Below are positions 19,507 through 28,398 of a DNA stretch of 64,000 nucleotides, in pieces (the first letter of the stretch is position 1; every line of letters begins with the position of its first letter). The notes below the pieces were generated by a model. The model searched no databases and was not told where the DNA came from. It was given only the letters and a program-made list of their open reading frames with translations. Source of the DNA: an uncultured Lachnospiraceae bacterium (GTDB taxonomy: Bacteria > Bacillota > Clostridia > Lachnospirales > Lachnospiraceae); NCBI GenBank assembly GCA_910585895.1, contig CAJUHY010000002.1, positions 1-64,000 of the forward strand, written 5' to 3'. The translations under genes and the position numbers were made by a program.

Positions 19507-20985
19507 ATGAAAACGAGAACAAAACATACGACAGAAAGCTGGAGCCTCCTCTTAAAAAGGTACAGCGCAGACATTTTATTTTTTGGCATCACCATTTTCA
19601 TTCCGCTATATATGGAAAACGGATATCTGAATCTGACACAGGCAAAAGCACATGCCTTGTACATGGTAGTCGTCGCGGCGGCAACGGTTTTTATTATTTC
19701 TCTGTTCTGTACAAATAAGGATAAACGAACGACAGACAACGCGCCGCGGTTAAATGGCTTAGACTTTATCGTGCTTGGCTTTGCACTGGCTTTGTCTGTC
19801 TCTGCCCTGTTTTCCCAATACATCGCTGAAGCTTTCTGGGGAAATGCTGGCTGGAACGTAGGAACCCTTACCATGCTTTTGCTGATACTGATGTACTTTA
19901 TCGTATCCAGATACTACAAATCCCAGATAAACGCATGGCTGTTTGCGTTAGCAGCAAATGTTATCATATTCCTGTTGACAATAATACACTCCATGGGAAT
20001 TGACGTTTTAGGGCTTCATGCCAATATTAACCCCAAACAGTTCTATCTCTACGTCTCCACCGTGGGCAATGTCAATTGGCTTTCTGGCTACTTATGTATG
20101 ATTCTTCCGCTCCTTTTTGTGTTCTTTCTCTTGTCAACAGAGCGGACATCCATGATATTATATGGCGCTGCCTTAATTCTCGGCATTCTCAATATACTGC
20201 TCTGTGCAAGCGAGAGTGTCTTTTCCGGTATATGGCTCTGTACATTTTTCGCACTGCCTTTCGTCTGCAAAGAAAGCAGGCACATTCAGCGGCTGGGAGC
20301 ATTGATTTTAGCCTTTGGCGTATGTTCACTATGGATTGGAGTATTCCCGCTATTTGCAGCCAAACGAAATTCCGTGAATGGACTTTTTTCTGTTATCCTG
20401 AACTGGAAGACAGCGCTTATTATCTGCCTGCTCGGCTGTCTATGCTGCTTTGTCCTGCCCATATTATGGAAAAAGATGTCAGAACGGCTGCGCCGGCAAG
20501 TTGTAATATTTTTAGAGATAGCAATCTTCCTCTCTTCACTGGCGCTGCTATATAACGCTTTCAACTCTTACAGTGACAGCTGGGGCAGTTACCGTGGAAA
20601 GATTTGGAATGCCTCTATCGATTTATTTCAAAACTTTAGGCTTAAGGACAGGCTGATTGGCGTGGGTCCCGAATTGCTGGTCCATTATTATGATGGACTA
20701 ACCTCGTATTCCCTGATTGTCCTCACTGCACACAATGAATGGCTGCAATGGCTGCTGACGACAGGTGTGTCAGGCGCGGTTTTATGGTGTTCTGTATTCC
20801 TGTGGCTGATGATTTCTTACTTTCGTTCCCATTGCTGGGAACAGGGGAAAATAGCATTCTTCCTGCCCCTGACGGCATATCTTGGACAAGCAATGGTAAA
20901 CAGCCCAAACGCCATGAATATAGCCTTATTTTATTTATTTCTGGCTCTGTACCAGAACAATATCCGCAAGCAGCATGAAATTTAA
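19507..20985 (+). CDS. O-antigen ligase/polymerase-like membrane protein
   Basis: 492 aa from the ATG at 19507; a TTG three codons earlier is an alternative. About 12 hydrophobic segments are visible, with a large loop near the C-terminal third containing GSYRGKIWNASIDLF, LIGVGPELLVHYYD and TAHNEWLQWLLTTG. That is the arrangement of WaaL/Wzy_C-type proteins, which join or polymerise undecaprenyl-linked glycans at the outer face of the membrane. In a Gram-positive it would act on a cell-surface polysaccharide or transfer glycan to a protein. It follows the decayed surface gene directly on the same strand; the two may once have been a surface-glycoprotein pair. The gene itself is intact. Confidence 0.78.
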   Translation: MKTRTKHTTESWSLLLKRYSADILFFGITIFIPLYMENGYLNLTQAKAHALYMVVVAAATVFIISLFCTNKDKRTTDNAPRLNGLDFIVLGFALALSVSALFSQYIAEAFWGNAGWNVGTLTMLLLILMYFIVSRYYKSQINAWLFALAANVIIFLLTIIHSMGIDVLGLHANINPKQFYLYVSTVGNVNWLSGYLCMILPLLFVFFLLSTERTSMILYGAALILGILNILLCASESVFSGIWLCTFFALPFVCKESRHIQRLGALILAFGVCSLWIGVFPLFAAKRNSVNGLFSVILNWKTALIICLLGCLCCFVLPILWKKMSERLRRQVVIFLEIAIFLSSLALLYNAFNSYSDSWGSYRGKIWNASIDLFQNFRLKDRLIGVGPELLVHYYDGLTSYSLIVLTAHNEWLQWLLTTGVSGAVLWCSVFLWLMISYFRSHCWEQGKIAFFLPLTAYLGQAMVNSPNAMNIALFYLFLALYQNNIRKQHEI

Positions 20986-21015
20986 GCTTCAGAGAATCTT
21001 AAGTTTCAGTGCTGC

Positions 21016-21609
21016 CTACCGCAGGCGGCTGCACTCATACCTCTGCATGGTCCGCAGACATGCTTTCAGCTCCTCGTAACGCAAATCAAGCGGTCCCTCC
21101 TCGATGACAACATCGGTTACCACCGCCATACTGTTTATCATGCGGTCCGTAACCTCGTCACGCATATCGACAAGAATTGCATACCTCTCTTCAATTGTGT
21201 CGGCATCAAGAAATGCCAACAGCTTCTCCTCGGCAGTCAGCAGCGGCTTCGCTGGCTGCGGTTCAGGCAGCTGCTGATTCGCTGCGTTCTGGGCTTCCCG
21301 CTTCCCATCTTCCGGTATTGGCACGCGACGCTCCGCGTCACCTGCCAGGTCAGCGGAAAGCATTTCCTTCTTTTTAAATTCCACCCACTGAAAACGGTAC
21401 TTCTGTTTTGCCTGCGGATATTTTTGTTTATCCACCGGACTGACAAACATCGAAAGCGGCCTTGCATAGGTCTCAAATGTCCCATACAAAGCCTGGTAAA
21501 CCACCATTTTCTCGCCTGTCTCTGAATGCTGCGCAATGGTGATAATCTGGTACAGCTTATCCTTAAAATGTAAATATTTCTCCCCCGGTCTTGGATCTCC
21601 CTGCGGCAT
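21016..21609 (-). CDS. DUF1653-domain protein
   Basis: 197 aa. Residues about 5-60 match DUF1653 (EKYLHFKDKLYQII, HSETGEKMVVYQALYG, ARPLSMF), a small beta-rich domain of unknown biochemistry found alone in many Firmicutes. The rest is a Pro/Gln-rich linker and a helical C-terminus, cytoplasmic. It converges on the O-antigen-ligase-like gene with only 30 nt between stops. AAGAGG precedes the ATG. No function can be assigned. Confidence 0.75.
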   Translation of the reverse strand: MPQGDPRPGEKYLHFKDKLYQIITIAQHSETGEKMVVYQALYGTFETYARPLSMFVSPVDKQKYPQAKQKYRFQWVEFKKKEMLSADLAGDAERRVPIPEDGKREAQNAANQQLPEPQPAKPLLTAEEKLLAFLDADTIEERYAILVDMRDEVTDRMINSMAVVTDVVIEEGPLDLRYEELKACLRTMQRYECSRLR

Positions 21610-21724
21610 ATGTTTTCCTCTTTTCTTATAATTATATTTCCATAACTATTCAGAACCCCAAACCACTGACAAGCCGGCAAAGCTGTCATTCGCCTAATAC
21701 CTGCGCCATTTCCCCACTATTGCC

Positions 21725-22372
21725 TTACAACTTTCTGACAAGCTTCTCAATATCGACTTTCTCTCCGATAATCATTAGATGCTCGTCTGCATTAAACACA
21801 TAATCTGCACTTGGCAGCAAAATACTCTTCCCCTCTCTCTTAATTCCCAGAATATTGGCATTATACCTTGCCCGGAAATTCGTCTCCTTAATAGATTTTC
21901 CTACCCATTCCTCCAACGGCTGTATCTCATAAACAGAGTAATCCCCAACCTCCATATAATCATACACATGGTTAGCGCTGACTTTCATGGCAATCCGCTT
22001 GGCAATATCGCGGTCCGGGTAGACTACCTCATCTGCACCGTTCCTTAGCAGGAACTTAGCCTGAATATCTCTGGTTGCCTTGCTGATGACATATGGTGCG
22101 CCCAACTCCTTCAATTGACTGGTAATTTCCAAACTGCTCTGGAAATTGGTGCCAATGCATACAAAACAAATATCAAAATTCCTGACGCCGAAACTGCGCA
22201 GAACTTCCTCGCGGGTACAGTCTGCAATTTTAGCGCTGGTCACCAGAGATAAGATATCTTCAAGATTCTCCTCTCTGTCATCTACTGCCATAACATCATT
22301 TCCATTTTTCACCAAATCCATGCATAAATGCTTGCCAAATCTTCCAATTCCAATAACCAATATTGATTTCAT
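21725..22372 (-). CDS. ktrA: Potassium uptake regulatory subunit KtrA/TrkA
   Basis: 215 aa: RCK_N Rossmann domain (IGIGRFGKHLCMDL, acidic DD that selects NAD/ADP at about 32) and RCK_C domain (about 130-215, ending LMIIGEKVDIEKLVRKL). It forms the cytoplasmic gating ring of the Ktr potassium channel and responds to ATP/ADP and often c-di-AMP. It is directly downstream of the membrane subunit ktrB, separated by a 58-nt spacer that is a copy of a repeat also found between cheB and cheY. AGGAG precedes the ATG. Confidence 0.93.
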   Translation of the reverse strand: MKSILVIGIGRFGKHLCMDLVKNGNDVMAVDDREENLEDILSLVTSAKIADCTREEVLRSFGVRNFDICFVCIGTNFQSSLEITSQLKELGAPYVISKATRDIQAKFLLRNGADEVVYPDRDIAKRIAMKVSANHVYDYMEVGDYSVYEIQPLEEWVGKSIKETNFRARYNANILGIKREGKSILLPSADYVFNADEHLMIIGEKVDIEKLVRKL

Positions 22373-22430
22373 AATCTATTCTCCTAAACAGTAGTATCGG
22401 CACACGCTGCTTCGCATTTGCTTTGCGCCT
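22373..22430 (-). repeat. Intercistronic repeat, short copy (ktrB-ktrA spacer)
   Basis: Minus strand AAAGCAAATGCGAAGC followed by GTGTGCCGATACTAC and an AGGAG that serves ktrA. The same two halves flank extra sequence in the cheB-cheY spacer at 28299-28398. It contains a 13-codon ORF from the ATG at 22417 (MRSSVCRYYCLGE). Confidence 0.55.
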
Positions 22431-23762
22431 CTATCCAATCGTAATTCGTTCTATGGGCAATTTCACTGCAGCATTATGTCTCTTCTCCGTGAATGACAGG
22501 GCAAAGGACATGCTGCCAATCCTTCCGCAGTACATGAGGAATATCAGCATATATTTTGAGATAACTGTGATATCCCGCGTAATCCCGGTAGATATCCCCA
22601 CCGTACCAATAGCCGAGAATACCTCCATCAGTATATCTGACAGCGGGAGGGCCCTCTCCACTCCTGCCATTACCAGGCTGCAGGCTACTGCAAGCAAAAG
22701 ATTGATAAAAAATACTGTTGCCGCTTTCTTGATGCAGTCCTCATCCATCCTCCTGCCAAAGATATTCAGCCCACTCTGGTTGCGCAGTGTTGACCAGACA
22801 TATAAAATGATTACCATCATGGTAGTAGTCTTCACTCCGCCAGCAGTAGAACCCGGGCTCCCGCCAATGAACATCAGTACCACAGTCAACAGTCTGCCGC
22901 CTTCCGAATATGCCCCCGTGTCAATAGTATTGAACCCTGCAGTCCTGGGCGTCACCGCGCCAAATACTGATGCTAAAATCTGTCCTTTCACGTCATACGC
23001 TGCCAGATTCTCACGTTCAAAGAAATAAAAGCAGACACTGCCAGCCACAATCAATACTGCTGTCATTACCAGCACAATTTTGGTATGCAGCATATATTTC
23101 TTAATATTCCATTTTTGTTTAGAAATATCATCCCATACAATAAATCCGATTCCACCGATGATAATCAACGCCATAATGACCACATTTACCAACACATCGT
23201 CATAATACAATGTCAGGGAACTGTACGGCTCAAACTTTCCCATCAAATCAAAGCCAGCATTGCAGAATGCTGATATAGAATGGAAAATGCCATACCAGAT
23301 TCCCTCTGCGATGCCAAACTGTGGGATAAAACGAATCATCAAAAGCGCCGCTCCAACACCCTCAAAAATAAGCGCATAGCGCACGATTTTAAGCACCAGA
23401 CGCACCGTGCCGCCAATCTGCAGCGTATTCATGCTCTCCTGGATGAGATTACGCTCTTTCAGCCCAATGCGCCGCCTAAGGAAAATGGAAAAGCATACGC
23501 CAATCGTGATAAATCCCAGGCCGCCAATCTGAATCAGCACAAGGATTACCGCCTGTCCAAACAGGCTCCAATTGGCATATGTGTCCACTACCACCAGCCC
23601 GGTCACGCAGGTGCTGCTGGTCGCCGTAAAAAATGCGTTGAGAAACCCGCTGCACTCACCGCTCTTAGATGCTATGGGAAGCATCAAAAGTACTGTGCCC
23701 ACTGCAATAATCATTAAAAATCCCAGGGCAATGGTCTGCACCCTGCTCAGTCTCTGTATCAT
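22431..23762 (-). CDS. ktrB: Potassium uptake membrane subunit KtrB/TrkH
   Basis: 443 aa from the ATG at 23762, preceded by AGAGGAG; an upstream in-frame start would overlap the neighbouring terminator. Four M1-P-M2 pore repeats are visible, with filter-type segments TSSTCVTGL, SISAFCNAGFDL, TPRTAGFNTI and FSAIGTVGIS. It forms a dimeric K+ (Na+-coupled) channel with the KtrA ring. The length and hydrophobicity match KtrB rather than the longer TrkH of Proteobacteria. Operon with ktrA. Confidence 0.93.
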   Translation of the reverse strand: MIQRLSRVQTIALGFLMIIAVGTVLLMLPIASKSGECSGFLNAFFTATSSTCVTGLVVVDTYANWSLFGQAVILVLIQIGGLGFITIGVCFSIFLRRRIGLKERNLIQESMNTLQIGGTVRLVLKIVRYALIFEGVGAALLMIRFIPQFGIAEGIWYGIFHSISAFCNAGFDLMGKFEPYSSLTLYYDDVLVNVVIMALIIIGGIGFIVWDDISKQKWNIKKYMLHTKIVLVMTAVLIVAGSVCFYFFERENLAAYDVKGQILASVFGAVTPRTAGFNTIDTGAYSEGGRLLTVVLMFIGGSPGSTAGGVKTTTMMVIILYVWSTLRNQSGLNIFGRRMDEDCIKKAATVFFINLLLAVACSLVMAGVERALPLSDILMEVFSAIGTVGISTGITRDITVISKYMLIFLMYCGRIGSMSFALSFTEKRHNAAVKLPIERITIG

Positions 23763-23774
23763 GATATCTCCTCT

Positions 23775-23820
23775 AAAAAAGGAGCATTCTGTAACCCGCA
23801 AAGGCCACAAAACACTCCTT
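23775..23820 (-). terminator. Terminator of the che operon
   Basis: AAGGAG-type arm at 23812-23820 pairs with 23779-23786 across a long loop, followed by TTTTTT on the minus strand. It starts 13 nt past the receptor stop at 23833. Confidence 0.65.
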
Positions 23821-23832
23821 CGTGTTTAATGC

Positions 23833-25176
23833 TTAGTATTTTCCAAATTCACCGTCCAGGGAAATAATACGCTCATTTTCCTCTGACTTATCCACTGATG
23901 TACTCTGGATTGGGGCCACATTGGAATTGTCGCCGCCTTTGAGTTTGTATTGTCCAATCATCGTACGCAGCGACATTGCCTGGTTGGATAACTGCTCGCT
24001 GGCAGCTGCGCACTCTTCACTGGTTGCAGAGTTAGTCTGAACAACCTGAGATACCTGGCTGATTGCCTGGTCAATCTGGCTGACTGCTGTTGCCTGGTCA
24101 TTCGACGCCACCGCAATGCTGTTAATCAGGGAAACAATATTGTCTACCTCTCCAAGAATCTCTGTCAAAGACGCCGCTGTTCCCTCTGCTAATTTGGAAC
24201 CTTGTTCCACCTTCTTGATAGAGTCTTCAATCATCTCTGCCGTCTCACTGGCTGCGGATGCACTCTTGCCGGCAAGGTTTCTAACCTCCTCAGCTACAAC
24301 TGCAAATCCTTTACCATGTACGCCTGCCCTTGCTGCCTCTACCGCCGCATTCAAGGCAAGAATATTTGTCTGGAATGCAATATCGTCAATTACTTTGATA
24401 ATCTTGGAAATATTCTCGGAGGATTCGTTAATCTCTGTCATCGCGCCAATCATGTCTTTCATATGGCTGTCGCTTTCCATAGCCTCAGATTTCATGCTAT
24501 GTACAGATTCGTTTGCCTGATTTGCCTCCTCCGCATTGCGTTTTGTACGCTCTGCAATCTCTGTGATAGAAGCCGTTACCTCTTCGATTGCGCTCGCCTG
24601 CTCTGTGGACCCCTGTGCCAATGCCTGACTGGCATCGGATACCTGTTCAGCGCCCATAGAGAGCTGTATGGAAGAATCTCTGATTCCAGAAAGCATCTGG
24701 TTATTCTCCCTGACAATGCTGTTAAAGGCATTGCCCAAAACGTCCTGATCACCTTTGACTTTTACATCAAGATCTAGGTTACCTACTGTAATCTGTCCCG
24801 CAACTTCCGCCTGGTACTTGATAGTTTCCACAATCTTCTGGAAATCATCCACCAATTCACCAAATTCATCATTGTTGTATTTTTCCAACTTTACATCTAC
24901 TTTACCTTCAGATATCTCCATAGCCGCAACACTCAGCATTTTTAAATTTCTCTGTATATCTTTCAAAAGCATAGCCGCCATAATGAGTGTAAGGATGATG
25001 GCAATTGCTACCAAGCCGCACATAAAAATCTCTGCAGTTTGCACATATGATTCAGAAACATTCTTTTTCCTGACTGTCGTTAATGTATTGATCCCGACAA
25101 ACGCAACCAGACCCGTCAAAAATATTACCATTGCAAAACAGCTTATTATCCGTGTCTTTAACTTCATATTTTTCAT
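23833..25176 (-). CDS. Methyl-accepting chemotaxis protein, minimal sensor
   Basis: 447 aa. Two membrane helices (about 10-30 and 48-70) are separated by only some 18 residues, so there is no room for a periplasmic ligand domain. A HAMP domain follows, then a second HAMP-like segment (about 135-185), then the signalling coiled coil with the conserved tip ([22 protein letters not shown]). The C-terminus ends SLDGEFGKY without a CheR-tethering pentapeptide. Last gene of cheR-cheB-cheY-cheA-cheW-mcp. It probably senses a cytoplasmic or membrane cue. Confidence 0.92.
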   Translation of the reverse strand: MKNMKLKTRIISCFAMVIFLTGLVAFVGINTLTTVRKKNVSESYVQTAEIFMCGLVAIAIILTLIMAAMLLKDIQRNLKMLSVAAMEISEGKVDVKLEKYNNDEFGELVDDFQKIVETIKYQAEVAGQITVGNLDLDVKVKGDQDVLGNAFNSIVRENNQMLSGIRDSSIQLSMGAEQVSDASQALAQGSTEQASAIEEVTASITEIAERTKRNAEEANQANESVHSMKSEAMESDSHMKDMIGAMTEINESSENISKIIKVIDDIAFQTNILALNAAVEAARAGVHGKGFAVVAEEVRNLAGKSASAASETAEMIEDSIKKVEQGSKLAEGTAASLTEILGEVDNIVSLINSIAVASNDQATAVSQIDQAISQVSQVVQTNSATSEECAAASEQLSNQAMSLRTMIGQYKLKGGDNSNVAPIQSTSVDKSEENERIISLDGEFGKY

Positions 25177-25197
25177 TTTCTCTCTTCTCCTTTACCT

Positions 25198-25728
25198 TTA
25201 TGCCTCTGCTATTTCGCCTGCGGAGGCTGCGTCTTCAAATGCCTCCACATCCTCATCCCGGATTAACTTCTCCGGATCCAACAACAGCTTCACTTCGTTA
25301 TCCACCCGCGCCAGTCCAAATACATACTTGCTGTTCCCGGCAGTGGACTGTGACAGGGACGGCGGAAGAATAATTTCTTTCTCATTAACGGTAATAACTC
25401 CCGCAATCTCATCAACAATCAACCCTACAACTGTCGATTTTACGCCAGTTACTATAATGCAGGTTCGGTCCGTGTACTCACGAGGAGCTTGTTTAAGCCG
25501 CACTCTCACATCAATGACCGGAATAATCTTTCCTCGGATATTAATCAGTCCCCGGATATAATCTTCTGTCTCCGGGACTGCCGTTATGGATTGAATTCCC
25601 ACAATTTCCTGCACGTATGTAATGGCGATACCGTAACATTCATCTGCAATTTGGAATGTCATGAACATGCCTTTCTGGGTATCTTCCCTGCCGTCCAAAT
25701 CATCCATCAAATCCAATTCTTCTGACAT
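25198..25728 (-). CDS. cheW: Chemotaxis coupling protein CheW
   Basis: 176 aa. The CheW SH3-like fold spans about 15-160 (YGIAITYVQEIVGI, VPETEDYIRGLINIRGKI, PVIDVRVRL, VVGLIVDEIAGVI). It links receptors to CheA in the signalling array. It has a slightly longer acidic N-terminus and an acidic C-terminal tail. The ATG follows the cheA stop by 3 nt and sits next to the receptor gene. Confidence 0.95.
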   Translation of the reverse strand: MSEELDLMDDLDGREDTQKGMFMTFQIADECYGIAITYVQEIVGIQSITAVPETEDYIRGLINIRGKIIPVIDVRVRLKQAPREYTDRTCIIVTGVKSTVVGLIVDEIAGVITVNEKEIILPPSLSQSTAGNSKYVFGLARVDNEVKLLLDPEKLIRDEDVEAFEDAASAGEIAEA

Positions 25729-25731
25729 ATC

Positions 25732-27864
25732 CTACTTTTTCTCCTCTCCGGCAATCAAGCCTGCAATATCGAGAATCAATGCGATGCTTCCATCTCCAAG
25801 CTGCGTACAGCCGGATAATCCCTGAACCTTCTTGATATAAGAAGGAATGGGTTTTACCACAATTTCCTGTTCCGCAATCAACTGGTCAATGAATACGCAG
25901 ACATTCTTATTCTCATGCTCTAATACCACTACAATACCATCTTCAATCTCCGCTTTGGAATCATCCAGATGATACCGGCGGTTCAGGCGAATAAAGGGGT
26001 AACATTCTTCACGGAGCATAATATACTCTTCTCCGTCCGGCTCTTTCACCAGCATATCCTTGGTGACCCTGACAAATTCCTTGATGTCATTTGTCTCCAC
26101 AACAAACGTAGAGTTGCCAACCTGCATGACAATGCCATTGATAATTGCCAATGTCAGCGGAATCTTCATCGTCATTTCGCTTCCGCCGCCCTCAACGCTG
26201 TCAATCTCCAGATTACCGCCCACAGCCTGAATATTCTTCACCACAACGTCCATACCTACGCCACGGCCTGAATATTCTGTAACCTGCTCCTTCGTGGAAA
26301 ATCCGGCAAAAGTAATAAACTGGTAAATTTCTTTCTCGGTAAACTCAGACATGGCACGGTTGCCAATCAGGCCATTATTCCTTGCTTTGTCATACAACGC
26401 CTGCTTGTTCAGGCCCTTGCCGTCATCCCGAACAATAATATATACTTTTCCACCTTCGTTTTTCGCTTCCAGCGTAATCTTCCCTTTAGGGTTCTTGCCT
26501 GCTGCAAGACGCTCTTCCTTGGACTCAATTCCGTGGTCCACAGAATTACGCACTAAATGCATCAATGGGTCGGAAATATGCTCAATAATGTTCTTATCCA
26601 CTTCTGTGTTCTCACCGATGACCTCAAGCTCAATGTCCTTGCCCAGCTTCCTGGACACATCGAAAACAATACGGTTCATCTTCTGGAACGTATTCGTCAG
26701 CGGCATCATACGCATGGACATGATAACATCCTGCAGCTCCGTGGTAATCTTGGAGAGCTGGCTGGCTGACTTCTGGAAATTTGAAAGTTCCAATCCCGGC
26801 ACCTTCAAATCCGGGTTCTGAAGCACAGTCGCCTCAGAAATAACAAGTTCGCCAATCATATCCATCAGCGAATCAAGCTTATCCACATTCACGCTGATAT
26901 AAGTCTGCTTGGGCTGCTGCTTAGGCTGATTCTTCGCCAGCTTCTTGCTTTTGCCCGCCTCTTTGCTCTTAATGACATAATCGCCAGGCACCGGTTCTTT
27001 TTTCTCCTGCTTCTTCTCCGGCGCTTTTTCTTTGTCATCCAATTCAATGACAATCGGATGCTCCTCTGGCTCATGGAAGCCCATCTCAAACTCCTGCTTC
27101 GTGCAGTCGTTGATTTCCACGCGTTCCATACCGGATGTCTCGCCAATCGCGGCTTTTATATCATCCTTAGAACACTGGCATTGTATCAGCATATGGAATC
27201 CATCTTCCAGAATCACATCACTGCTGGCTTCATTACTGATAATGTCATCGGGAATATATTGTAAATCCTCTGCTACCTCTTTCAAAGCATACACAGCCGT
27301 ATAGGCACGTATATTACACATTTGAGTATCACCGCGCCAATAAATTGATACCTTGTAATATTTGCTGCTTTCACTTCCTGTAGGCGCTATATAGAACTGG
27401 TTGGGTTCCACATAAGTATTTTCCGGGGGCAGTTCCTCACCCTTTTGGGAAATTCCGGTTTTCACTTTTGTCAGAAATTTATCAATCTCTTCCACAAGTT
27501 TACTCTCATCACCATCCGGTGTTTCACCGCTCTTGATTTTTTCCAGCTCCCCGGTGATAAAATCAGATACCTCCAGCACATGGTCTACCAACTCCAAATG
27601 CGGAACATTCTCTGGATGAGATTCTCTCAGATAATAAAATACATCTTCCAGTTTATGGGACACTTTCGTGATATTTTCATACATCATGATACCGGAAGAA
27701 CCTTTGATTGTGTGCATAACACGGAATATCTCGTTGATGGATTCCTCATCAAAACATTCCTCATCCTTTTTTTCCAGCACTGTACTGTCAAGGGTTTCTA
27801 AAAGCTGCTCACTCTCATACAGGAACATATCCAGCATACTGTCTGTATTAAAATCTTCTCCCAT
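25732..27864 (-). CDS. cheA: Chemotaxis histidine kinase CheA
   Basis: 710 aa with the full P1-P5 order: HPt domain with phospho-accepting His51 in MHTIKGSSG; a P2-like module (about 165-270); a Lys/Glu/Gln-rich linker; the P3 dimerisation helices; the P4 ATPase (HLVRNSVDHGIE, DDGKGLN, GRGVGMDVV); and the P5 CheW-like domain. It phosphorylates CheY and CheB. AGGAGG precedes the ATG. All CheA motifs look intact, so the kinase should be active. Confidence 0.96.
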   Translation of the reverse strand: MGEDFNTDSMLDMFLYESEQLLETLDSTVLEKKDEECFDEESINEIFRVMHTIKGSSGIMMYENITKVSHKLEDVFYYLRESHPENVPHLELVDHVLEVSDFITGELEKIKSGETPDGDESKLVEEIDKFLTKVKTGISQKGEELPPENTYVEPNQFYIAPTGSESSKYYKVSIYWRGDTQMCNIRAYTAVYALKEVAEDLQYIPDDIISNEASSDVILEDGFHMLIQCQCSKDDIKAAIGETSGMERVEINDCTKQEFEMGFHEPEEHPIVIELDDKEKAPEKKQEKKEPVPGDYVIKSKEAGKSKKLAKNQPKQQPKQTYISVNVDKLDSLMDMIGELVISEATVLQNPDLKVPGLELSNFQKSASQLSKITTELQDVIMSMRMMPLTNTFQKMNRIVFDVSRKLGKDIELEVIGENTEVDKNIIEHISDPLMHLVRNSVDHGIESKEERLAAGKNPKGKITLEAKNEGGKVYIIVRDDGKGLNKQALYDKARNNGLIGNRAMSEFTEKEIYQFITFAGFSTKEQVTEYSGRGVGMDVVVKNIQAVGGNLEIDSVEGGGSEMTMKIPLTLAIINGIVMQVGNSTFVVETNDIKEFVRVTKDMLVKEPDGEEYIMLREECYPFIRLNRRYHLDDSKAEIEDGIVVVLEHENKNVCVFIDQLIAEQEIVVKPIPSYIKKVQGLSGCTQLGDGSIALILDIAGLIAGEEKK

Positions 27865-27899
27865 TTTCCCGCCTCCTTTCTTCTACAATGTAATTTTGC

Positions 27900-28295
27900 T
27901 TATTTTATAAGTTCCAATTTTTTTAAGATTTTTTCAAATTTGTCCAAATCAATGGGTTTACCAGAATAAACTGTACAGCCCATCTCGAAAGCCTTGTTCA
28001 CATTACGTTGCTCATTCAGTGCAGTCGTCATGATAATCTTGACGCCGTCATTCCCCTGAATCCGTCGTTCCTTCTCAATATCGCGGATTGCTTTTAATGC
28101 CTGATAGCCGTCTAAGACAGGCATCATCACGTCAAGACAAATCAAGTCATACGGTTCCCCATCCTCCAACGCCATGAGAAATGCGTCCACTGCCTCTTCA
28201 CCGTCAACGGTAATGTCACAGTCTCCATATTTTCCCAGATAGTTTGACATGAACTTACGGCTCGCAAAATCATCCTCTGCCAATAAAATCTTCAT
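27900..28295 (-). CDS. cheY: CheY-like single-domain response regulator
   Basis: 131 aa from the ATG at 28295; a TTG one codon earlier is possible. A complete receiver domain: LAEDD acidic pocket, phospho-acceptor Asp in ICLDVMMPVLDG, TTALNE and YSGKPIDLDKF (conserved Lys). No output domain. It has an insertion typical of clostridial CheY-like proteins (EKERRIQGNDGV). Its ATG overlaps in TGATG with the stop of a cryptic frame in the spacer at 28299-28398. Confidence 0.9.
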   Translation of the reverse strand: MKILLAEDDFASRKFMSNYLGKYGDCDITVDGEEAVDAFLMALEDGEPYDLICLDVMMPVLDGYQALKAIRDIEKERRIQGNDGVKIIMTTALNEQRNVNKAFEMGCTVYSGKPIDLDKFEKILKKLELIK

Positions 28296-28298
28296 CAA

Positions 28299-28398
28299 TT
28301 CTCTCTCCTTTCTAAGGTAATCGGCACGTACCGCTTCACGGCGCCTGCCATCTCGTCGGAAAGCCTCTTAAAAAATGCTGCGCATTTGCTTTCCTCCT
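28299..28398 (-). repeat. Intercistronic repeat, long copy (cheB-cheY spacer), with cryptic small ORF
   Basis: The two halves AAAGCAAATGCGCAGC and TACGTGCCGATTAC match the spacer at 22373-22430; about 40 extra nt lie between. An AGGAGG site precedes an ATG at 28385 that opens MRSIF and stops. Skipping one T of the T6 run would continue as KRLSDEMAGAVKRYVPITL and end in TGA overlapping the cheY ATG. Possible hairpins include AAATGC/GCATTT. Confidence 0.5.

Noticed and set aside
21643..21653. Solitary TAACTATTCAG as a third palindromic element
   Set aside because: No matching inverted end is found nearby, so only the similarity to the 60.8-kb element end is noted.
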